DNA of 57,001 bases from Prevotella dentasini JCM 15908 (GTDB lineage Bacteria; Bacteroidota; Bacteroidia; Bacteroidales; Bacteroidaceae): NCBI RefSeq assembly GCF_000614065.1, contig NZ_BAKG01000019.1, positions 1-57,001 on the forward strand. Direction: 5' to 3'. Below are positions 48,253 to 56,736 of this stretch, in pieces. The notes beneath the pieces were generated by a model. The model was not told where the DNA came from. It was given only the letters and a program-made list of their open reading frames with translations, and searched no databases. The translations under genes were made by a program, and so were the position numbers. Position 1 is the first letter of the stretch. The number at the start of each line of letters is the position of its first letter.

Positions 48253-49188
48253 CTAAAGGCTTTTCCCTGCGCGTTCGCCAAACTCCCTGCTGACGTAGTT
48301 GAAAATGTCCTTGCAACATTCGGCAGCGAACTCCAAGCCGCTCGCAATGAGCCTGTCCCACTGCCGTTCGGTCAGCCCGTGCTCCAAATCTGCCCGGGTG
48401 ATGCCCTCTTTCAGCATCCCGAAGATGAAGCCGGCATTGAAATTGTCGCCTGCCCCGATGGTGCTGACGGTATGGGTGTTGCCTACGGGATAGGCCTTCC
48501 TGAAGCCGTTCTCTCCCCGGACCTCCACCGGCTCTGCCCCGCGGGTATAGATGAACCGCCTGCAATAGAAGGAAATCTCAGAGTCGTAGACCTTATCGGC
48601 ACCTTCCTTCCTGTAGAGCGTGGCGAAATCCTCCTCGCTTCCGCGCACGATGTCGGCATAGTCGAGATTCTCCAGCAGGTTGGGCGTTATCCTGATGACC
48701 TCGTCACGGTGTACGGGCCGGTAGTTCACGTCGTAGTAGATGATGGCTCTGCGCTGACGGGCATAGTCGAGCAGGCCGGCGACCTGCTGACGGATGACGG
48801 GATTGACGGCATAGAAAGAGCCGAAAAGCACGATGTCGTCGGGCTGAATGTCGGGGAGCGAGAACTCAAGCTTGTCGTGCGGATGGTCTTTGTAAAAGAT
48901 ATATTCCGCCTCGTTCCTGTCGTTCAGGAACGCAAGAGAGACGGGCGACTTCGACCCGGGAAAGGAGCTGACGCTGTCGGCATTGACCCCGTTTGCCCTG
49001 AGAAAGTCTACCACGTAGTCGCCCACCCTGTCGTGGCCTGCCTCTGAAATGAGGGAGGCATTGACGCCGCAGCGGCCCAACGACGTGAGGGCATTGAACG
49101 TGGAGCCACCCGGTACCGCCTCCACGGGCCTGTTGTTCTTGAAAATGATGTCGAGTACCGTCTCGCCAATTCCTATTACCTTGCTCAT
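48253..49188 (-). CDS. PfkB-family carbohydrate kinase
   Basis: This ribokinase-family sugar kinase has 311 residues. The sugar-binding N-terminus is VIGIGETVLDIIF and PGGSTFNALTSLGRCG (about 25-40). The catalytic motif is STIGAGDNFNAGF at about 240-252. I place the start at ATG 49188 (MSKVIGIGE) and not at 49305, because the extension precedes a consensus -7 box. It differs clearly in sequence from the fructokinase at 70-951. The sugar is unknown, and the only neighbour on its strand is the flavodiiron gene. A divergent promoter region separates it from the M16 peptidase gene. Confidence 0.9.
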   Translation of the reverse strand: MSKVIGIGETVLDIIFKNNRPVEAVPGGSTFNALTSLGRCGVNASLISEAGHDRVGDYVVDFLRANGVNADSVSSFPGSKSPVSLAFLNDRNEAEYIFYKDHPHDKLEFSLPDIQPDDIVLFGSFYAVNPVIRQQVAGLLDYARQRRAIIYYDVNYRPVHRDEVIRITPNLLENLDYADIVRGSEEDFATLYRKEGADKVYDSEISFYCRRFIYTRGAEPVEVRGENGFRKAYPVGNTHTVSTIGAGDNFNAGFIFGMLKEGITRADLEHGLTERQWDRLIASGLEFAAECCKDIFNYVSREFGERAGKSL

Positions 49189-49227
49189 GCTTGTCTGAGA
49201 TGATGCCGTCCGCCCCCTGCCTAATCC

Positions 49228-49254
49228 GTACGGGGCCACGGCCGTGCCTGTCCG
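49228..49254. repeat. Diverged REP-like element
   Basis: The sequence ends CCGTGCCTGTCCG, as does the better-preserved REP-like element at 41308-41333, and starts GTACGGGGCC where that one starts GTAGGGACAGG. It lies inside the 5' leader of the sugar-kinase transcript. A further partial relative is near 48225-48250. Confidence 0.45.
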
Positions 49255-49282
49255 TAAACCCTGTTTTACGCCTACGGACGTG

Positions 49283-49331
49283 CAAATATAGCATAAATCG
49301 GGCAATATTCAAAAAGAAAATCTGTAATTTT
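49283..49331. promoter_or_regulatory. Divergent promoters of the sugar kinase and M16 peptidase
   Basis: For the kinase (minus), TTTG at 49313-49310, a 19-bp spacer and TATATTTG at 49290-49283 form a consensus promoter. For the peptidase (plus), TAATTTTG lies at 49324-49331, only six bases before its ATG at 49338, so its mRNA may be leaderless or nearly so. Confidence 0.6.
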
Positions 49332-49337
49332 GCAGCC

Positions 49338-50591
49338 ATGACACAATATAACACAGCTACCCTCGGCAACGGCCTGCGCATCATTGCCCTGCCCTCTGCG
49401 TCGCCCGTGGTCTACTGCGGCTACCAGATTAACGCGGGAACAGCCGACGAGCAGCCGGCCGAGGAGGGTATGGCGCACTTCTGCGAGCACGTTACCTTTA
49501 AGGGAACGAGCCGGCGGACGGCACTCGACGTCATCAACAGCCTTGAGAAAGTGGGCGGAGAACTCAACGCATTCACCACCAAGACCGACACGGTATATTA
49601 CTCCGCCATTCTGAAAGACTACCTGCCGCTCGCCGTCGACCTGCTGACGGACATTGTTTTCCACAGCATTTATCCGCAGAAGGAGATAGAGAAGGAGGTG
49701 GAAGTCATCTGCGACGAGATAGAATCCTATAACGACAGCCCTGCCGAGCTGATATACGACGAGTTCGAAAACCTTCTCTTCGACGGGCATCCGCTCGGGC
49801 ACAACATACTCGGAAAGGCAGAACGTGTACGCCGTTTCACGACTTCGGACGCCCTCGGCTTCGCACGCCGGCACTACCGCCCCGGCAATTCCGTCTTCTT
49901 TGCATACGGCGACATCGACTTCGGCGAGCTAATCTCGCTCCTCGAAAAGCAGACGGGCAGCCGACGGGCAGCATCTTCCTCCGACACAGACGGGCCTCGG
50001 CAGGCCGTCAACAGCCCGCTGCCCGTCCTCACCGAATACCGTCCCCAGACGATTACCGTAGACAAGCAGACTCATCAGGCACACGTCATGGTGGGCAACC
50101 GGGCCTACAGCATACACGACAAACGGCGCATGCCGCTCTACCTGCTCAACAACATCTTGGGCGGACCCGGGCTGAGCGCGCGCCTCAACCTGTCGCTCCG
50201 CGAACGCCGCGGACTCGTCTACACCGTCGAAAGCACCATGGTCAGCTACGGCAGTACGGGCCTCTGGAGCATCTATTTCGGCTGCGACACCAGAGACATA
50301 GAGGAATGTCGCATGCTTGTCAGGGCTGAGCTCGACCGCTTCGTCAGAACGCCCCTTACCCCGGAAGAGCTTGCCACCGCCAAGAGCCAGATAAAGGGAC
50401 AAATAGGAATCGCCTGCGACAACCGGGAGAACTTCGCCCTCGACTTCGGCAAGAGCTTCCTCCACTATGGCTGGGAAAAGGACATTACGAGCCTTTACCG
50501 CAATATCGACTCCATCACGGCCGGAGAAATACAGGCCGTTGCCAAGGAACTGTTTGTCCAAGAACGCCTGACAACCCTCATCTACCGGTAA
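49338..50591 (+). CDS. M16-family zinc metallopeptidase
   Basis: This insulinase/pitrilysin-like peptidase has 417 residues. The inverted zinc motif HFCEH (about residues 49-53) is followed by the distal glutamate in EKEVEVICDEIESYNDSP (about 120-137). The second, inactive-type homologous half contains the R/Y substrate-binding pair region LRERRGLVYTVEST. It has no signal peptide, so it is probably cytoplasmic, like processing-peptidase-type M16B enzymes. The start is ATG 49338; longer in-frame codons reach back through the divergent promoter and are rejected. It stands alone, and its stop faces a 22-bp-period array and the convergent ccsA gene. Confidence 0.92.
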   Translation: MTQYNTATLGNGLRIIALPSASPVVYCGYQINAGTADEQPAEEGMAHFCEHVTFKGTSRRTALDVINSLEKVGGELNAFTTKTDTVYYSAILKDYLPLAVDLLTDIVFHSIYPQKEIEKEVEVICDEIESYNDSPAELIYDEFENLLFDGHPLGHNILGKAERVRRFTTSDALGFARRHYRPGNSVFFAYGDIDFGELISLLEKQTGSRRAASSSDTDGPRQAVNSPLPVLTEYRPQTITVDKQTHQAHVMVGNRAYSIHDKRRMPLYLLNNILGGPGLSARLNLSLRERRGLVYTVESTMVSYGSTGLWSIYFGCDTRDIEECRMLVRAELDRFVRTPLTPEELATAKSQIKGQIGIACDNRENFALDFGKSFLHYGWEKDITSLYRNIDSITAGEIQAVAKELFVQERLTTLIYR

Positions 50592-50635
50592 AGACAAACC
50601 ACTCATCAGAACTTCGCGCATAGCCCTGTAGGCCG

Positions 50636-50744
50636 TACAAGAATGTACAGCCTGCCATACACGTTGCCATAATCTTTATACAAGCGTGTATAATCAACTA
50701 TACAAACGTGTATAGCTCGTTATACAGGCGTGTATAAAACCATC
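50636..50744. repeat. 22-bp period palindrome array with an unrelated core (5 units)
   Basis: TACA begins at 50636, 50658, 50679, 50701 and 50723, giving spacings of 22, 21, 22 and 22 bp. The last three units hold near-perfect 16-bp palindromes, TATACAAGCGTGTATA, TATACAAACGTGTATA and TATACAGGCGTGTATA. The first reads GTACAAGAATGTAC. The second has decayed. The core shares nothing with arrays A-F, but period, dyad symmetry and intergenic position are the same. It lies between the convergent M16 and ccsA genes. The rest of that gap, 50745-50973, shows nothing recognisable. Confidence 0.8.
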
Positions 50745-50973
50745 ATGCCAAGGAACACGGAATAGCCGTATGAACGAGGCGAGACATGCCCTCCTCCTCT
50801 TGCCTACATGCTACCAGCCCCCGGCAACTGCCGGACGACGACCCGGCTGCGGTCTAACCCCGGTGACAGAATGGCAGAAAGACTGTCCGGCAACGCCATT
50901 CCACCATATCGGGAAAAGCAGGAAGGGACAGGCGGCATCGCCTGTCCCTTCCCCCGGAATATCAAAACACAAC

Positions 50974-51760
50974 CTACTGCATGTTGTAGGTGTGCACGCT
51001 CGAACCCTGCGCGGAGGGCAGATAGTTGATGCCCCACCAGCACATCTGCAAGAGACAGAAGGCAACGATGAGCGTCCAGAGGGCCGGCTTCAGGTCTTTC
51101 GGCCTGTGCTGACGGTAGTGCACGTAAACGAGGTAGGCCAGCCAAGTAATCGCGGCCCACGTTTCCTTCGGGTCCCAGCTCCAGTAGTGTCCCCACGCCT
51201 CCTTGGCCCAGAGTGCCCCCATGAGCATGCCGAGGGTCATAAACGCCAGTCCCACGTAGGTGAGGTTGTCGGTAATGTCCGCCTCCTTGTCCGTTGCCTC
51301 ACCCTTCTTGAAGAACAGCAGGTAGACCGACATGACCATCGCAGCTCCCAAGAGGCGTAGGCCATCATGTAGACAATGACATGCGGGGCAAACCAAGGGC
51401 TTTGCAGGGCCGGCATCAGGGTCTTGGAATGTATCTCGGGCTTGAGAATGTTGATGCAGACAAAGACGGTTGCCAGTATCGACGAGAAACTCAGAATCCA
51501 CCTGTAACGCCAGCGGCTGTACACAATAATGCCCGATAAGGCAGGAAGAAGCTATACCAAAGGCGCGTCTCTCCCATCGTGCGGAGCGGCGGACGTTCCA
51601 ACGATACCCACATCATCACGATGTAGGCAAAGAATACCGCCAACCCGATGCCCGTTGACGCAAAGGCCAGCACGCGCCTCTCTTTCCATGCCGCAAAAGC
51701 ACCGACCGCCCAGAGCACTACCGACACGGCGGCAAACACGATAAAATAACTCCAACTCAT
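50974..51760 (-). CDS. ccsA: Cytochrome c maturation protein CcsA/ResC-like (two frameshifts)
   Basis: This multi-helix inner-membrane protein of about 262 residues is the haem-handling half of the System II cytochrome c synthetase. The tryptophan-rich haem-binding motif is EAWGHYWSWDPKETWA, followed by ITWLAYLVYVHYRQH, and conserved periplasmic histidines lie in LQSPWFAPHVIVYMM and nearby. Frames break near 51540 and 51354, and one added base at each restores GIIVYSRWRYRW and YALLGAAMVMSVYLLFF. It starts 4 bp after the ccsB-like gene ends. With ccsB it attaches haem to the nrf cytochromes encoded upstream in the same transcript. Confidence 0.9.
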
Positions 51761-51764
51761 TCTG

Positions 51765-53052
51765 CTACCTCCTCTCTCTTCTTACGGCCCGCTGTGAGAA
51801 ACATCCCGACGCACCGGCCAACAACATGAATATTCCCACATAAACGGCAGGCAGCCAAGGGTCTGTAACAAGCTCGAAGACACTCACATTGCTCCACTTG
51901 CCCATCTGTTCGTTGTAACTGAGCTGATATATCTTCCATCCGGTAATGCTATAAGGCTTGTTGACCTCTATTTCGGTGCGGACATTTTGCCCGTCCTGCG
52001 TGTAGATGTCTACCAGTGAGGCGTAGCGGCGCGGTTCGCGGTTGGGCATAGCCACCGTATGGTCGTCGTCAAGCTGCAGCCCCTGATAGGGGAACATGTA
52101 GCTTCCGCACGACACCCAACCTTCCTTGACGACACTGCCCTGCGTCGCTCTGACGTAGAGGCACAGGCCGAACCGGGCATGCTGCTTTTGATGAAGCCGC
52201 CCTTATTGCGTGCCATGCCGAGCGAATCCATGCGGATGTTTGCCATCATGCCCCCGGGCATCTTGCCGACCATCCGGCTCAGCTCCGCCGGCATGGCGTC
52301 GTTGATGCGCTTGATGACCCGGATGTCCCAGCCTGCAAGCTGTCCCGACCTGAACCCCTCTTCTATTACAAGGTTCTCCGGCTTCTTGACGGGCTGCGGA
52401 ATCCCCCTGCCGTCAACCATCATCAGCTTGGGCGGATATTCGTCAATGGTGAACTGCTCCAACTGGATGGCCACGGGTAACTGGTGGACACCGCTCCACG
52501 CATCGAGTCCGTGCCACTCCGGCTTGCCCTGTTCGCAATACATCTTCAGCCGCTGCATGTCCGCGCTGCCGAGCGTGCCGCAGGTAAGAACCATAAACAG
52601 CCCGAGATGGCTGACAAACGACGGCACCCTGCGCCACGAGAAACGCGCAACCTGACGGATGGTAACTTCGCCCACGATAGCCGTCATCCATACATAGACG
52701 AGGATGAAGGGCCAGAAATTAAGCATCTTGGTGATGCCTACGGAATCGGCAGGCGACTTGCCCTCCGGCACCTGACGGGCAAGCCCCATGACGATGGTGA
52801 GCAGCGCAGCCAGTGCAATGGCCGGTACGGCAGCCTGCATCGTCGCCATAAACCGGCAGAAATAAACATGATTGCGCAGCATCCATACTGCAAGCAGAGC
52901 TGCAACAAACGCAGCCAGCACGACTATGTTGGCAGGCCACGTGAAGATTCCCCATTCCAAGGGGCCGACAGCAATCTGAAGGACAAGCCCGGTGAGCATC
53001 AGCCGACAGCGATGGCAGTTCCTTCTTTCAACGAATAAGGTTTGTTCCACAT
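51765..53052 (-). CDS. ccsB: Cytochrome c maturation protein CcsB/ResB-like (two frameshifts)
   Basis: This membrane protein of about 429 residues has several N-terminal helices (GLMLTGLVLQIAVGPLEWGIF, ANIVVLAAFVAALLAVWML), a large periplasmic domain and a C-terminal helix (PAVYVGIFMLLAGASGCF). This is the ResB layout seen in Bacteroidetes. It partners CcsA in moving haem across the membrane and ligating it to apocytochromes. I place the start at 53052 (MWNKPYSLKEGTAIAVG); this frame joins the main one when a base is added near 53003. A second break near 52175 restores FGLCLYVRATQGSVVKEGW. It lies 167 bp after nrfA. Confidence 0.88.
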
Positions 53053-53219
53053 AACTTCCATGAGCTTTTGACAGCTTGTTTACTTTCCCGTTGCGGTGCA
53101 AGGCAATGGGAGCGCAGGATTCGTCCCCGCTCCCGTCGTCCGTCATATTTTTGCGTTGTCGCTTCCAGCCTTCCCGGCTGACGGCACCGATTGTTGTCTA
53201 TTATCCATTATCTATCCCG

Positions 53220-54715
53220 CTACATGGGCTTGGCGACGAACCGCTTGTTCTTCCGTGCCGTCTCAATCCACTTCGGAACTACGGTGTCGAGAAACTGCTT
53301 CTTCTGCTGGCGCAACTTCGGCATGTTGAGGCCGCAGTACTCGGCAGCCTTGGCGCGTGTGAAGAGGTCAGGGAGCGGAATCGTGCCGGAGAAGCCATGC
53401 TTGGCCACGACACGCGCCACCTGTAGGCGGGCGTCCTTCGCATACTCCATCGCGCTGGCCAGGAGCGCATCACCTCCTGTGGGGCATGGAAGGCGGAACC
53501 ATGTCCTGCCACAGCGTAATCCCAACGCCACTGTCCTTTGCGGATGTCGTCCAAGGCCTGCTTCATTTCGTTTTCGGTAGCTCCCTTCTCCCAAGCGAAC
53601 TTCGCCTCAATGTGCGCGTATGCCAATTCCTTCTCCACGCGTGTACGGAACTCGTAAATCTTCTGCTGACGCTCGTACACATTCTGGCGCAGGGTCTCCG
53701 CATCCTGACGGTGGCAGGTCTGGCAAGTACGGTTGATATTTGCCAGCGGACTCATGATGTGATGATCGGTATATTTCACGCCACCCTCGGAGATGTAAGG
53801 CATGTGGCAGTCTGCACAGGAGACTCCGCGCTGCCCGTGGATTCCCTGCTTGAAAAGCTCATAGCCGGGATGCTGCGCCTTGAGTATCTTCGCCTTGGAA
53901 AGAGGGTTGATATAGTCGTAGAAGCCGATGCTGTCGTAGTATTCCTCGGCAGCTTCGCAGGTGAGTCCCCTCTCCTGTGGGAAATGGAGATAGTTGCCGT
54001 TCTCCTTCTCGAAGTAGTATTCGGTATGGCACTGGGCGCAGACAAGGCTGCGCATCTCCTGATGGCCGGCCTTCCTAACATCCTTTCCCACGCGGGCCCA
54101 CGCCTCGTAGAGAGCCGGCCGGGCCGGGCGAAGATCCATCGTGCGTGCATCGTGGCAATCGGAGCAGCCGACGCTGTTCATCACCTGATTGCCCCAGTCG
54201 CTCCATTTGGCGGCATAGAACTTGTCCGTTCCCTTCTCGCGCATCAGCCGCGGTATGTCCGGCCCCTTGCAGGTCCAGCACGTTCCCGGCTGCAAGTCGT
54301 CCTGACCGTCTACGCCCGGACTGCCGGTACGGAGAATCTTGCGCAGGTCTTCAACGCAGTGGCGATGCCCGCGGGGAGTATTGTACTCTCTGGAGAAGGC
54401 GTAGCCATTCCAGAGTATCACCATCTCCGGACGCTCCTCAAGCACGTCTTTCTCCTGCGAGCCATTGTATTTACTTTCGAAGGTGGTATCTTCGGTCATC
54501 GTCCACGACTGATATTCGCGTGGGAAGTCCTCGGCGAACTTCTCGTTCTGCGACACGATGGAATCAGTCATCTGTGTACGGCGGTTGTTGAAGACACTTG
54601 CTACCTCTGCCCGACGCTCCAGCAATGAGGAACAGAGCAGACCCAATACGAAGACAACGACCATTGCTCCGCCGAAGAGGAGCCAGCCTTGCCATTTTTT
54701 CAATTGCTTTGCCAT
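53220..54715 (-). CDS. nrfA: Cytochrome c nitrite reductase, catalytic subunit (one frameshift)
   Basis: This periplasmic pentahaem enzyme of about 498 residues reduces nitrite to ammonium with six electrons. The active-site haem motif is CWTCK (in GTCWTCKGPDIPRL, about residues 147-160), with Lys as the proximal ligand. Four CXXCH motifs follow (CSDCH, CAQCH, CADCH, CQTCH). An N-terminal uncleaved or signal helix, WLLFGGAMVVVFVLGLLCSSL, is present. The frame breaks near 53465, and one added base restores HAPQEVMRLLASAMEYAKDA and the C-terminal helices. It follows nrfH by 82 bp. Confidence 0.95.
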
Positions 54716-54797
54716 ATTATAGAATTAGGATTTCTGAGTGAGAAATGAGGAATTAATCCCCGGAAGAATTATGATTTGTGGGTGATGAACGATGGCT

Positions 54798-55445
54798 TTA
54801 CCGCAGGTTCGGCACCGCCTCTTGCCCCAACATCGTCTGCAACCAGTGGGGAACGGGACTCGACGGCATCGGCTCTACGAACTCTGCACCCGGCGTAGCC
54901 GACAGGGAGTTCATGCCGCCGTGGGGAACATTGCGGTGGCAATCCCAACAGGCCTTTCCCTCGCCCCGCTGTGCCATCATATAATCTATGCGTCCCGTCT
55001 TGACAAACTCGGTGTTGAGCTGCGTGTGGCAGCGGATGCAGTTGTCCATAATCACCTCCGACGACGCCTCCTCTGCCATGATGGCCTGCCGCTCGCTGTG
55101 GGTAACAAAGTAAGCAACGTGCTTCATTCCGTCCTTTCCCTTGAAGAGATAATGCGACGCAATGTTGTCGTTGGGCACATGGCAGTCGTTGCAGGTCGCA
55201 TCGCGTCCGTGGGAGGAATGGCTCCATGTGGCGTAGTAAGGCGACATAATGTGGCAGTTGATACATGCCTTCGGGTCGTCGCCTATTATATAGGTGTGCA
55301 TCCTCAGCAGATACATGAACAATCCTCCCAAACCGACCACGATACCGACGAGCGTTATCAGGGCCGCTTTCTGACGGTAGCTGAGTGCGCTTTTGAAAGC
55401 GAGCCACTTGTCCTTTATCCATGAAAATATCTTGCGCAAACACAT
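54798..55445 (-). CDS. nrfH: Tetrahaem quinol dehydrogenase of the nitrite reductase
   Basis: This membrane-anchored NapC/NirT-family cytochrome c has 215 residues. A single N-terminal helix (about 28-47, ITLVGIVVGLGGLFMYLL) precedes four haem motifs (CINCH, CNDCH, CIRCH, CWDCH). It oxidises menaquinol and passes electrons to NrfA. It is intact and is the first gene of the nrfH-nrfA-ccsB-ccsA transcript. A -7 box, TATATTTG, lies at 55475-55468. Confidence 0.95.
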   Translation of the reverse strand: MCLRKIFSWIKDKWLAFKSALSYRQKAALITLVGIVVGLGGLFMYLLRMHTYIIGDDPKACINCHIMSPYYATWSHSSHGRDATCNDCHVPNDNIASHYLFKGKDGMKHVAYFVTHSERQAIMAEEASSEVIMDNCIRCHTQLNTEFVKTGRIDYMMAQRGEGKACWDCHRNVPHGGMNSLSATPGAEFVEPMPSSPVPHWLQTMLGQEAVPNLR

Positions 55446-55467
55446 AGGCTTTTAGTTGATTCCGCTG

Positions 55468-55475
55468 CAAATATA
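55468..55475 (-). promoter_or_regulatory. -7 box of the nrf operon
   Basis: TATATTTG on the minus strand lies 22 bp before the nrfH start. No -33 TTTG was found at the usual distance. The insertion sequence lies more than 40 bp upstream and does not separate the box from the gene. Confidence 0.45.
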
Positions 55476-55519
55476 CTAAATAACGGCGAGAATCTTGTAA
55501 AGAAATCAGAAAAACATCC

Positions 55520-56525
55520 TCATTTATGATGATGTTTCTTTATTTTATACGCGAGTTCGGGATAAGAAAGTACAATTTCAGGCGTAATAGACATTTGGTA
55601 GGCTGGATTATCCAGCCTACTTTTTGTATTGAGTAACCCGTCAATAAATTTCTTCTTATTAATATCATTCAACCCGTTGTGATTTAATAATGCCCTTTTG
55701 ATGTGTGCGTTAAATCCTTCCAAACGGTTTGTCGTATAATGTTCAGTTCAGGATGTTCCTCATAGGTAAAAACCATTTGAGATGCGTTCTTATAGCTCGT
55801 CTTGCTGTTCTTAGCCTTCTATGGGTATAGGTGGTTTTCCCGGAAACCAATACCGTTCTTTCATTGAGAAAATCTTCCCAGTCCTCACACCACTTGTTAA
55901 ACAGCGATATAAACTCATTTTTCTTCATCGGGAACATACTCTGTACTAACTTCAGCAACTCTATACCGGCTGACAGATGTGGGTCTTTCGTGAGTAACCT
56001 CCTGATTATCTGTAACTGATGGAACTGGTACATCTGTGCAGGACAGGAGTTTATAGCTTGCAAGAGTCCTGTGTGTCCGTCACATACGACTGACTTTATT
56101 TCTGTTCCAAACTCTTCTATATGGTTGAGTCCGTCAAGATAATCCCTGTTCGTTTCATTCCTGACATATTTTCGATGAAGTATCTTTCCGGATTCCTCAT
56201 CCATAAACAGCATAACACCAAAGCTGCGGTAGAAGTATGTCGTATCAGTGATGATGACGGCTGACTCTGGACAGACAGAATTGAAACTGTCCGCTGCCAA
56301 TGCCAGATGGCGGCGTATTGTCCTCTCTGAACATTTGTGGATAACAGCCGGTTCTGAAACCGTCCGTCTATCAGTCAGATATTCGTTCCAAAGGGTTATG
56401 TCTCTAATGCGCTTTCCCCCTTGGAATTGCTCATCACAGTCCCGGCAATAATACATTTGGAAGCCACGCCGATGACCGTTCTTTTTAACATTTGAGCCGT
56501 TCCAGCATATACAGTTTTTATTCAT
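55520..56525 (-). CDS. Transposase, IS256-like zinc-binding variant (two frameshifts)
   Basis: This transposase has about 335 residues. It starts with a Cys-rich zinc-ribbon-like segment (CICWNGS and YYCRDCDEQF, residues about 5-34), then a helix-turn-helix-like region (RTVSEPAVIHKCSERTIRRHL). A DDE-type core follows with TDTTYFYRSFG, SVVCDGHTGLL and the C-terminal NRLEGFNAHIKRALL. Frames break near 55770 (A run) and 55730, and one added base at each reconstructs a continuous protein. The last 20 or so codons extend past the left inverted repeat, so the C-terminus AYQMSITP is encoded by the repeat itself. A -7 box (TACCTTTG, 56549-56542) precedes it. The family assignment is from general resemblance. 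Confidence 0.75.
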
Positions 56526-56600
56526 AGGTTTTCAAATGCTGCAAAGGTAATAAATGAAGGATATTCAGAAGGTTTCAGCCTACCAAATGTCCATTACGCC
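55581..56600. mobile_element. Insertion sequence bounded by 25-bp inverted repeats
   Basis: The left end 55581-55605 begins GGCGTAATAGACATTTGG. The right end 56576-56600, read on the minus strand, begins GGCGTAATGGACATTTGG. The 25-bp ends differ at one position and point inward, giving an element of about 1020 bp. The transposase stop lies 61 bp outside the left end, which is odd. Flanking sequences show no obvious target duplication, so the exact borders are uncertain. Confidence 0.7.
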
Positions 56601-56736
56601 CCAAGAGACAGAAATCTGGATGAAGAGGCAAAGGCTTGCAGTCGCCCTTGACAAGCGGTGCAAGCCTTTGCTTCTATGCCCTGAAGGGCTGTTTGAGTCT
56701 ACAGGGCCTTTCCCTGAAGGAGATAGTGCCCCGTTC
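56601..56736. other. Spacer between the insertion sequence and the broken gene
   Basis: CAAAGGCTTGCA at 56629-56640 pairs with TGCAAGCCTTTG at 56659-56670, a 12-bp stem with an 18-base loop. It may terminate the minus-strand gene to its right, although no T run follows. Confidence 0.4.
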
